A DNA stretch of 64,000 nucleotides from positions 186,001 through 250,000 of the forward strand of contig CAXRDE010000024.1 of NCBI GenBank assembly GCA_964229355.1, read 5' to 3'. Positions 1 to 7,671 of the stretch are shown here, piece by piece. The stretch's first letter is position 1, and each line of letters starts with the position of its first letter. The stretch is from CAXRDE01 sp964229355 (GTDB lineage Bacteria > Cyanobacteriota > Sericytochromatia > UBA7694). The notes below the pieces were generated by a model that was not told the origin of the DNA, searched no databases, and saw only the letters and a list, made by a program, of their open reading frames with translations. Made by a program: the position numbers and the translations under genes.

Positions 1-258
1 TTCTTAACGAATTTTAAGTCTTTTCGCTGGATTTACCACCCGCAAATCCTCTTCTTGTTCTTATCATAAGTCCTTTAAGATTAAGGTGTCAAACCTCATT
101 AAACACCCTTTAAAGCCTTGATTTTACTGCGTTATACCTGATTTTTTAATTTTTATGCGCCGCTTAAAAAAATGTTAAAAATCCCCGTGTTTTGACGCAG
201 ACGCGAACTTTTTTGAAGTTTTTTCGTGAATTAACGAAAGCTTAACCATCACTTTAAC

Positions 259-264
259 TATAAT
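259..264 (+). promoter_or_regulatory. Probable -10 box of the 292 gene
   Basis: A perfect TATAAT lies 28 bases before the ATG of the first gene, and an AGAGG ribosome site follows it. No convincing -35 hexamer sits 16-18 bases upstream, so only the -10 element is supported. The 291 bases before the gene are AT-rich and hold no other gene or structure that I can see. Confidence 0.4.
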
Positions 265-291
265 AAATCTAGAAAGAAAAAGAGGTGTGTC

Positions 292-1683
292 ATGCCGAGC
301 GTCGCCAGCCATCCAGCGCTACACATTAAGGGATTTAACCCTTATGCTTCGGCGGTCCTGAACCGCGAAGGCCGCAATATGACCCCTCAAGCCCCTGCGG
401 TCACGCCGCAAACCCAGACCCATGCCCAACAGGGCATGGCCTTTATGGCCAACGATGTGGCCGAGAGCGGTCTGGCGGCGGATTATTACCAGGACACCTT
501 TCAAAACCAAACTTCTATTGAAGCCAATAATGTGACCTATCGTCTTATGGAGGGTCACCTCAAGGTGAAAATTCCTTACGCTCAGGTGCAGCTCACCGAT
601 CGTACCCCTGAAGATGCCATGCATCTTGAAGGCCTGGACTTTAACATGAATATGCAGGCGGGACAGGTGAGCGTTTCGGATGTGGATGTGTCCATTACCC
701 TGGGGCGCTTACTGGATCAGCAAAAAGCCCCTGTGAAAAACCTGCGGGTGACCTTTGACCCCGACAATCAAATCAACGTGAGCGGTAAGCTCAGTAAGTT
801 TGGTTTGGCGGTGCCCTTTAAAGTTCAGGGACACATTTCTGCCACTGCCCAGGGCGAAGTGAAATATGCTCTGGGCCGGGTAAGCGTCATGGGTATTCCC
901 GTGAACGGCCTGATGAAAACCTTTGGTCTGAGCATTGAAAAGACCCTGAAACTCAACGACCCTGCCAAAGGCTACCATGCGGTGGGCAACACCGTTTATA
1001 TTAACCCCAACCAAATCTTAGCCCAGCCCGGTATTCAGGCCAATTTGAGCCAGGTGACCACCCATCTGGGTAATCTGGTGGCCACCTTTGGAAACACACC
1101 TGAACAGGCCCAGTCTGTGCAGACCCACTTGCAGCGCAACGCCCGTCTTAACGGCATTGAAATTCGCGGCGGGCACTATTACTACGACGGCTACTTTATT
1201 AAAGACGGCGTGGTGCGCATGGAAGACAAAACCCCCAACACGCCCCTTGAAATGGAAAAAACCGGTGAAACCATTTTGAATTTGCAAAAAGGTTTTGTGG
1301 GGGTGAGTGATCCCAAATTTTCAGGTATTATTCAGGCCAAATTGGGCGATGACTCTTCGCTCAAAAACGCCACCACGCGTTTGAAGTCTGACGCTGCCGA
1401 ACTCAAAGGGAATATGTGGGGCATGATTCCCATACAGTTAGACCTGGCCTTTGATAAAACCGCTGAAGGGAAACTCATGTTTACCGCCCAAAATGCCAAA
1501 GCCCTGGGCTTTATCCCCTTGCCTGACAGTTTAATCCGCAAGCAGGTGCAGGGCATGGTGGATGGGGGAATACCCTACGGCAATGGCGTTGCCCTGGATA
1601 GCCTGGGTGATACCCACATTGGCCGTCTCAAGCAGGTGCAGCACCAGGCCGGTTATCTGGTGCTGGAAGCCGGAAACAACTAG
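292..1683 (+). CDS. Hypothetical two-repeat lipid-binding-like protein (LmeA/DUF2993-like)
   Basis: A 463-residue protein without a signal peptide or membrane segment. The first ~60 residues are low complexity (Pro, Gln, Ala). Two related beta-rich halves follow, at about residues 70-250 and 290-450. Each has alternating polar and hydrophobic strands and a conserved turn around a GIPV or GFIPLP motif followed by an amphipathic helix. This resembles the lipid-binding fold of LmeA/DUF2993 proteins, where a hydrophobic cavity holds phospholipid. That link is by eye and weak; a generic beta-repeat protein is the alternative. The ATG is preceded by AGAGG at good spacing. It is transcribed alone and converges on the LON-domain gene, with only 5 bases between them. 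Confidence 0.5.
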   Translation: MPSVASHPALHIKGFNPYASAVLNREGRNMTPQAPAVTPQTQTHAQQGMAFMANDVAESGLAADYYQDTFQNQTSIEANNVTYRLMEGHLKVKIPYAQVQLTDRTPEDAMHLEGLDFNMNMQAGQVSVSDVDVSITLGRLLDQQKAPVKNLRVTFDPDNQINVSGKLSKFGLAVPFKVQGHISATAQGEVKYALGRVSVMGIPVNGLMKTFGLSIEKTLKLNDPAKGYHAVGNTVYINPNQILAQPGIQANLSQVTTHLGNLVATFGNTPEQAQSVQTHLQRNARLNGIEIRGGHYYYDGYFIKDGVVRMEDKTPNTPLEMEKTGETILNLQKGFVGVSDPKFSGIIQAKLGDDSSLKNATTRLKSDAAELKGNMWGMIPIQLDLAFDKTAEGKLMFTAQNAKALGFIPLPDSLIRKQVQGMVDGGIPYGNGVALDSLGDTHIGRLKQVQHQAGYLVLEAGNN

Positions 1684-1688
1684 GCTTT

Positions 1689-2327
1689 TCAGGCAAAGTA
1701 GCCGTTAGAACGGACCCGTCGCCGAAACTCGCGGGTTTTTTGCAGTTTGGGTATAGCGTGTTCTAAATAGGTGAGCAACAGCTCTAAACGCTCTACCTCA
1801 CTCCGGGTGTCCAGCAACTCCAGGCGAGGCGCGAGCTCTAGATTAATGCGATAGGCTACTGTAAACGACAGTTGGGTCGTTTTAACGGGTAACTCCAGGG
1901 TCGAGTCATCTTTATCGAGCATACTTAAGAAGCGCTTGTATTGCTTCAGCACCTCAGCGTTCAGGGCATCACTGACATTCTCCTCAGGCTCTTCATCTTC
2001 TAACCAGGTGATTGTGCCCTTCAGGTAATCTTCTGGGCCTGAGCTTTGGGTGTCTAGCAAGCGATAACGGCGCGTTCCGTAGGCTAAAATATCTAAACGC
2101 CCATCGGGATAGCGGTGAAGCAGGTCATGTACCACCACAGCGCATCCAATTTCGTTGAGCTGTTGCTTGCGGGAGTACTGAATGCCAAAGGGTGCGTAGT
2201 CCTCAGCAGGGGGCACGGGGGCCACATCAGCCAGCAGCTTTTGATACCGGGGCTCAAAAATATGTAAAGGCACCGGTTCTCCGGGTAAAACCGCAAGGTT
2301 TAAAGGAAAAATAGGCAGATGTTCCAT
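1689..2327 (-). CDS. LON substrate-binding domain protein (no protease domain)
   Basis: A 212-residue stand-alone version of the N-terminal substrate-recognition domain of Lon protease. It opens with the diagnostic IFPLNLAVLPGEPVPLHIFEPRY segment (residues 5-27), and the C-terminal helices (about 120-200) match the helical part of the Lon N-domain. There is no AAA+ or Ser-Lys protease domain, so it cannot cut proteins. In other bacteria such proteins are thought to bind unfolded or regulatory targets, but their role is poorly known. Its ATG overlaps the stop of the upstream GAF-DUF4388 gene (TAATG), so the two are probably translationally coupled. A full-length Lon lies separately at 59 kb. 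Confidence 0.85.
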   Translation of the reverse strand: MEHLPIFPLNLAVLPGEPVPLHIFEPRYQKLLADVAPVPPAEDYAPFGIQYSRKQQLNEIGCAVVVHDLLHRYPDGRLDILAYGTRRYRLLDTQSSGPEDYLKGTITWLEDEEPEENVSDALNAEVLKQYKRFLSMLDKDDSTLELPVKTTQLSFTVAYRINLELAPRLELLDTRSEVERLELLLTYLEHAIPKLQKTREFRRRVRSNGYFA

Positions 2328-3538
2328 TAGTGGGTCAGCTTTAACAAATGATGGTTACTGAGTTCATCGATGGCGTTATAAAAGGTGTGGCGATCCATGG
2401 TGCTGAGCTTCCAGAGCTCCTCTAAAGACTGGTTAAGTTGCAAGCGACTGAGCACTTCAGTGGCAGCCTGACTGTATTCCGCTTCCTGGGTTAAATCAAT
2501 GCCCTTCACCTGGGACTGAGGGGGATGCTTTTCGAGGAGCACTTGCAGTTCGTCACCCCGGCGTAGACCCTCAATAATTAAATGCATGCAGGAACCCTCG
2601 ATGGTTTTCTGATCCACAGAGACATCTTTGCTAAAGGCAAAAGTGCCCTCGTTCCAGTTGATCATTTCATACACCGCAGGATTACCGGTTAGCGCGGGGG
2701 CTTGCAGAAGTTCAGCGTGATACACTTCGCCCTGAGACAGGTAGAGTTTGCCTTCCTGGGTGGGGGTGGTGAGTACCACGACGCCGGTTTTCATGTCGTT
2801 GGCCAGCATTTGTAAAATGTTGGGGGGAATAAAAACGCTCAGACTGCCTTTGACGGAACCGTCGGCGGCTTCCATTTGTGTTTTCATGCGCTTGACTTCT
2901 TCTTCGGACTGCTTTAGCTGAGCCAGAATATTGTTCAGGCGGGTGTTGTCGGCTTTGAGTTTATCCATGGTCTGCTGCAAAATATGGTACAGCTGAGAGT
3001 TTTCAATGGCAATGGCGGCGATATTGGCCAGCGAACTAAACAAAAGCAAGTCCTGGTGATCAAAGGTGCCCTCTTTTTTGTTTAAAACCTGCAAGACCCC
3101 AATAATATTCTCTCCAGAGCGGCGCATGGGCACACATACAATGGAACGGGTCACAAAATCGCTCTGTTTGTCGACCCCACTGTAAAAACGTTTGTCTTTG
3201 CTCACGTCAGGCACAATCACGGGCTCCCCGTTTTCTGCCACCCAGCCTGCAATGCCCTGCCCTTTGGGTAAGCGAAGGCTTTCTAAATTTTTATTGGAAT
3301 CCTGGGACACAATATGAAAGACGAGTTCGCCGGTGCTGGCCTCGCGCAGGGCCAGTGAGCTGGCCTCCGCATTCATCACTGAAGCCGCAATATCAATAAT
3401 GGTGCGCAAAAGAATTTCAAGATCCATCGCTGAGTTGATACTGGCGTTAATTTCCATGAGGACTTTAAAGCGTTTGACGTATTGCAACGCTTCTTGATGT
3501 TCCATATGTTCAATGTCTAACGATTCAATATCTGTCAT
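2327..3538 (-). CDS. GAF domain protein with C-terminal DUF4388 (PATAN) domain
   Basis: A 403-residue cytoplasmic signalling protein. Residues ~30-185 form a GAF domain, a small-molecule sensor fold, with the typical LPKGQGIAGWVAENGEPVIVPDV segment in its middle. A coiled coil follows (~190-225), then a DUF4388/PATAN domain (~230-335; GSLSVFIPPNILQML to the EGTFAF strand) and a helical C-terminus. DUF4388 is common in cyanobacterial and deltaproteobacterial regulators and is thought to mediate protein contacts in two-component pathways. It has no kinase or output catalytic domain, so it probably acts as an adaptor for the histidine kinases upstream on the same strand. It is coupled to the LON-domain gene by a TAATG overlap. 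Confidence 0.85.
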   Translation of the reverse strand: MTDIESLDIEHMEHQEALQYVKRFKVLMEINASINSAMDLEILLRTIIDIAASVMNAEASSLALREASTGELVFHIVSQDSNKNLESLRLPKGQGIAGWVAENGEPVIVPDVSKDKRFYSGVDKQSDFVTRSIVCVPMRRSGENIIGVLQVLNKKEGTFDHQDLLLFSSLANIAAIAIENSQLYHILQQTMDKLKADNTRLNNILAQLKQSEEEVKRMKTQMEAADGSVKGSLSVFIPPNILQMLANDMKTGVVVLTTPTQEGKLYLSQGEVYHAELLQAPALTGNPAVYEMINWNEGTFAFSKDVSVDQKTIEGSCMHLIIEGLRRGDELQVLLEKHPPQSQVKGIDLTQEAEYSQAATEVLSRLQLNQSLEELWKLSTMDRHTFYNAIDELSNHHLLKLTH

Positions 3539-3611
3539 GGCGATAAACCTTCTATTTTCTACCTTAAGTCCGTTACAGAGCCCATTTTAACACAGCCCTT
3601 CAGGGCTAGCG

Positions 3612-4688
3612 TCAGGGCAGCTCTTCCATGGGAATGGACACCTCAATTTCTGTGCCCTGGGGCAGGTGGCTGCGCACCCATAAGGTGCCCCGTAAAAGCT
3701 GCACCATATTGTGCACAATGCGTAAGCCAAGCCCCTTGTTTTCTTTGATGGATTCAGGGTCTTGCAGCAAACGCTGATCAAATCCGGCCCCTTCATCGCG
3801 TACCGAAAAAACACAGGCTCCGTGTTGTCTTAATACGCTGACTTGAATGGTGGAGCCTTCGGGCGTGTATTTGATGGCGTTTGACACCAAATTATCTAAA
3901 ATTTGCTGTAAAGCGATACGGTCTGTGTACAGCATCCAGTCTTTGCGTTCTACCTTGAGTTTCATGAGGCGTTCATCGGCCGCCGATTCATGGTGAAGGT
4001 AGAGATCCTGCATGAAGTTGGCCAACGAGAAACGGATGGGTGTAAAGCGTTGAGCCCCCTGTTGAATCACCTCACGGTCAAGAAAGTGCTCAATAATAGA
4101 GCTCATGCGTCCAATGGCCACACGCATGTTTAAGAGGCGGCGTTGAACGTTTTCTGCGGGCAGGGACAGCTTTTCGTCTAAAAAATCTAAGCCTGAAGAG
4201 AGAATGGTTAAAGGATTACGCAAATCGTGCGACACAAAGCGCAAGAGCTGGCTTTTTTCGTGATTGAGCTGTTGTAAGTCTTTATTTTGCGCGAGAATTT
4301 GGTCTCGGGCCCGCTTGAGTTCTAAATGGGTTTTGACCCGAGCCCTGAGCTCCAGCGGTTCCACGGGCTTGGTAATATAGTCCACGGCCCCGACCTTAAA
4401 CCCCAGTACCGATTGCTGAGGCGCGGCATAAGCCGTCAGAAATATAATCGGGATATCTGCCAAATGGGGTTGGGCTTTAATGGCCTCACACACCTCGAAG
4501 CCGTTCATTTCCGGCATTTGCACATCCAGCAAGATCAGGTCAAAATGCTCCTGCTCCAGCAATTCCAGAGCGGTGCTTCCCCGCTGTGCAAACGAAATTC
4601 GATAGGGATCCACCGTGAGCATTTTGGCTAAAATCTGAATGTTTTGGGCCACATCATCCACAATCAGCAGGTGAGGAGATTCAGTCAT
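3612..4688 (-). CDS. Response regulator-histidine kinase (REC-HisKA-HATPase)
   Basis: A 358-residue protein with an N-terminal receiver domain (residues 5-122; acidic pair D11-D12, phospho-acceptor D55, K107) joined by a short coiled coil to a histidine kinase core: HisKA around H154 (FVSHDLRNPL), then a HATPase domain ending with the GLGLRIVHNMV box. REC-first kinases of this kind usually receive phosphate from another kinase and pass on or reset the signal. I chose the ATG at 4688 (MTESPHL) because it follows AAGGA and overlaps the TGA of the upstream multi-PAS kinase by 8 bases. The frame is open 11 codons further upstream. No DNA-binding output domain is present. The upstream kinase, which lacks a REC domain, is the obvious partner. 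Confidence 0.9.
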   Translation of the reverse strand: MTESPHLLIVDDVAQNIQILAKMLTVDPYRISFAQRGSTALELLEQEHFDLILLDVQMPEMNGFEVCEAIKAQPHLADIPIIFLTAYAAPQQSVLGFKVGAVDYITKPVEPLELRARVKTHLELKRARDQILAQNKDLQQLNHEKSQLLRFVSHDLRNPLTILSSGLDFLDEKLSLPAENVQRRLLNMRVAIGRMSSIIEHFLDREVIQQGAQRFTPIRFSLANFMQDLYLHHESAADERLMKLKVERKDWMLYTDRIALQQILDNLVSNAIKYTPEGSTIQVSVLRQHGACVFSVRDEGAGFDQRLLQDPESIKENKGLGLRIVHNMVQLLRGTLWVRSHLPQGTEIEVSIPMEELP

Positions 4689-7665
4689 TGTATTCCTTAA
4701 TCCCTTCAATCCACTCCGCATAGTGGGAGAGGAGTAACGTCATTTTTTCGATATCAAAACGGCCCACTGCATTCAAGAGATCATGGCTGAGATCCATGAG
4801 CGGTTGAAATTCATACACCAGCGCCCAGGAGTGAAGGCGGCGGGCAAAGGCGGAGGTGCGATCAAAAGAATAACTGTGCAAGGTTTTCAGGTAATCCATT
4901 TCAAAGGTTTTTTCTAAAGAGCGCAGCTGAGCCGGTGAGAGTCTGTGCTCTAACAGAGGAAGGCGCGGGATGGTTTCGTGTTCGGAAGTCGTGGATTCGG
5001 GATTGGACAGGGGAGCTTCGATACGAGGTGCCCATTTCAAGGGTAAATACACCTGAAAACAACTGCCTTTTTCGGGGGTGCTGTCCACGTGAATGTGACC
5101 GTTCATTAAATGCACCAGACGCTGGGTAATGGAAAGCCCGAGTCCGGTTCCACCATAGTCTCGGGTCAGCTGACCCTCTTGTTGTACAAAAGGGTCAAAG
5201 ATGGTTTCCAGGGAGCTGGCCGCAATGCCAATACCAGAATCCTCAACGCAGAGCTTGAGGTATTCATCATCGCTGCTCAGGGTGAGCCTTACATAACCCG
5301 TGTGGGTAAATTTAACGGCATTTCCCAACAGGTTCATTAAGATTTGCCGCGAACGTACAGGGTCAATTTGCACAAAGGCAGGCACATCGTCTTCAATGAT
5401 CAACTGAAGATCGAGTTTTTTTTGGTGGGTCCGGGGACGAAACATGGCGATGACTTCTTCGCAGAGGGTACGAAGGGCTAGCGGTTCGGGCTGATTGGCC
5501 ATGGCCCCGGATTCAAGTTGTGACAGATCGAGGAGATCGTTGATCAAAATGAGTAAGGTTTGGGCGCTTTTGCGTATAGAACGGGCATAGTCTTGAATCT
5601 CTGAACGATCCACGTCTTTTTTGAGAGCCATTTCTATCATTTCACCGTACCCCAGCACGGCGTGAATCGGTGTGCGTACCTCATGGGAAATATTGGCCAG
5701 GAACCCTGTCTTTGCAAAGTTTGCTGCTTCAGCTTGCTCTTTAGACTGACGCAATTGCGCGGTACGCTCTTCGACCCGCTGCTCCAGCTCCAGATTCATC
5801 TGTTTTAAACTTTGCTCTACTTTTTTAAAGTCGGTGATATCTCGCGATAAGCAGACACATCCCATCACGTGCCCTTCGGTAAAGACCGGGTTAAAAAAGC
5901 ATTCCATATAGCGCTCTTCTCCCTGAGAAGCGGTTACCTTGTATTCGCGACGTACCCGCTTTCCCGATAAGGCTTCCTGGTAATAGGTGCTCCAGAGAGC
6001 GGCTTCTTTACTGTTGTATTTTGAGAGCAATTGTAAAATGGGTGTCCCCCGGGTTAAGGGCTGCTGATAAAGAGCCGTCATTTTTTTGAGATAGGTTTGG
6101 TTGGCCATAATGAGTTCCAGATGCTGGTTCACGTACCAAATGCTATCGTCACCCGAGTTTTCGAGCATGGCCAGCAGGGTCTGTTGACTCTCTTGCAGTT
6201 GGCGGGTTAGGCCATGCAATTCACTCACGTTACGCACCACACACAAAACGCTCTCTTGACCGCTGGCAATTAAGCGCATTTCATAAGAAATCTGTTCACC
6301 TGACTCCCGCTGGTAGTCAAATTCTAAGTGATGGGTTTCGCGGGTGTCGAGGGCATCTTCGACGGCTTGTTTGAGATAGACTTTTAGCTCTGTAGGCAAA
6401 TCGCTCTCTTCCAAAGTATCTGCTTTAAAGTGCAAGCGCTGCAGATCGTTACTGGGCTTAATATCCTGAATGCGTCCATCTCGAAAAACCTGAAAAATCG
6501 CGTCGGGCATGGCGGTTAAAATGGCCTGATTCTGCATTTCTTGCTCATGCAGGGCTCTGCGAGCCAGCTCAGCCTGAGTCATATCGAGGAGAACCCCCGA
6601 AAACAGCACATGGTCTCCCTCTGGCTGAGGACGAGAACGTCCAAAAATCCAGCGGGTTTGTCCATCGGGATGCCGGTATGGAAAAGTGTCTTCCCAGATT
6701 AACTGGTGCTTTGCGGCATGTAAAATGCCCTGTTGGACCCGGGCTAATTCCCGGGGATCAATACGTCTCAAAATATCGGCGGGTGCTTGAATCAGGAACT
6801 CGGGCATAAAGCCCAGCAGGTCATAGGCCCCTTCGCTGAGATACGTAAACCAATGTTGTTCAGTGCGTAAATTGACATCATACTCGTAGAGACACCCCGG
6901 TAGAGCGCGACTGAAATTATCTAAACGTTCGCGAAAGTTGCGAATATCTTGTTCTAAATCATGGAGCGGGGAGACATCCTGCGTCAGAATCATAACCGCC
7001 CAGACTTCTTCGGAAGCGTTACGGACGGGCGCAAAGGCAAAATGGACGGTTTGCCCTGGTTTTTGGGGCAATTGAATGATCTGGGTTATCCGTTTTTTCT
7101 CGCCTTTAAGGGCTTCTTTGATGGCCTGAAGGTACTGCGGCAAATCCATAATGGGCAAGGTGCGAATATCTAAACCCTTTGAAAGTTTGAGCTGGTGAAC
7201 GTTTTCAAACCATTGGGCAGCCACAGTGTTGAACTCCAGTAGACCGTAATTTTTACCAATGAGGAAGTAAGCATCGGGAATAAACGAGGCCAGGGCATCT
7301 TCTTTAAGACGTTGCTCGGTCCAGCGGGCTTCTTTCTTTTTTTGTTGGGTAATATCCCGGGTCACGCTGAGGATGTGTTGATCTTGCAGGGGGATCAACT
7401 GCATCTCTAAAAAGGCCTCGTGGGCTTCGTGGGTGTGCATAAACAGAGAACGGGTATTTTTACCCTGTTGGAGCTGCTTGTAAATGGTGCTCCAGGTGGT
7501 TTCGACCGGAGACAGCGGCAAAAAAGGTTTTAATAAAAAACCCTCCCCCGGCGGCAGTTTAAAATAACGGCGCGCCGGGGGATTGGCATACAATAGCTGG
7601 TTGTCCTGATTGGTTAGCATCACCATATCTGGCAGGTGGTCCAGAATATGTGATGCTAAACTCAT
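4681..7665 (-). CDS. Multi-PAS sensor histidine kinase
   Basis: A 994-residue soluble kinase without transmembrane segments. About five PAS domains occupy residues 1-625; the third, near 255-370, has the PAS_3 look with a PDGQTRWIFGR motif. A coiled coil (~625-650) leads into HisKA with phospho-acceptor H661 (ISHEVRTPIH) and a HATPase domain (~765-885; DSGIGI and GGTGLGLSI boxes). The last ~85 residues are a helical tail seen on many sensor kinases; it lacks a clear Hpt histidine motif. There is no receiver domain, so phosphate probably goes to the REC-kinase whose start overlaps its stop. The gene begins 6 bases after the stop of a large propeller lipoprotein, so the two are probably one transcript and may sense together. 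Confidence 0.93.
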   Translation of the reverse strand: MSLASHILDHLPDMVMLTNQDNQLLYANPPARRYFKLPPGEGFLLKPFLPLSPVETTWSTIYKQLQQGKNTRSLFMHTHEAHEAFLEMQLIPLQDQHILSVTRDITQQKKKEARWTEQRLKEDALASFIPDAYFLIGKNYGLLEFNTVAAQWFENVHQLKLSKGLDIRTLPIMDLPQYLQAIKEALKGEKKRITQIIQLPQKPGQTVHFAFAPVRNASEEVWAVMILTQDVSPLHDLEQDIRNFRERLDNFSRALPGCLYEYDVNLRTEQHWFTYLSEGAYDLLGFMPEFLIQAPADILRRIDPRELARVQQGILHAAKHQLIWEDTFPYRHPDGQTRWIFGRSRPQPEGDHVLFSGVLLDMTQAELARRALHEQEMQNQAILTAMPDAIFQVFRDGRIQDIKPSNDLQRLHFKADTLEESDLPTELKVYLKQAVEDALDTRETHHLEFDYQRESGEQISYEMRLIASGQESVLCVVRNVSELHGLTRQLQESQQTLLAMLENSGDDSIWYVNQHLELIMANQTYLKKMTALYQQPLTRGTPILQLLSKYNSKEAALWSTYYQEALSGKRVRREYKVTASQGEERYMECFFNPVFTEGHVMGCVCLSRDITDFKKVEQSLKQMNLELEQRVEERTAQLRQSKEQAEAANFAKTGFLANISHEVRTPIHAVLGYGEMIEMALKKDVDRSEIQDYARSIRKSAQTLLILINDLLDLSQLESGAMANQPEPLALRTLCEEVIAMFRPRTHQKKLDLQLIIEDDVPAFVQIDPVRSRQILMNLLGNAVKFTHTGYVRLTLSSDDEYLKLCVEDSGIGIAASSLETIFDPFVQQEGQLTRDYGGTGLGLSITQRLVHLMNGHIHVDSTPEKGSCFQVYLPLKWAPRIEAPLSNPESTTSEHETIPRLPLLEHRLSPAQLRSLEKTFEMDYLKTLHSYSFDRTSAFARRLHSWALVYEFQPLMDLSHDLLNAVGRFDIEKMTLLLSHYAEWIEGIKEYND

Positions 7666-7671
7666 GGGCGT

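Noticed and set aside
8..30. Shared AATTTTAAGTCTTTT word at 8-24 and ~35411-35426 suspected to be a repeat element
   Set aside because: Fifteen AT-rich bases in two AT-rich intergenic regions are within chance, and the flanks do not match.
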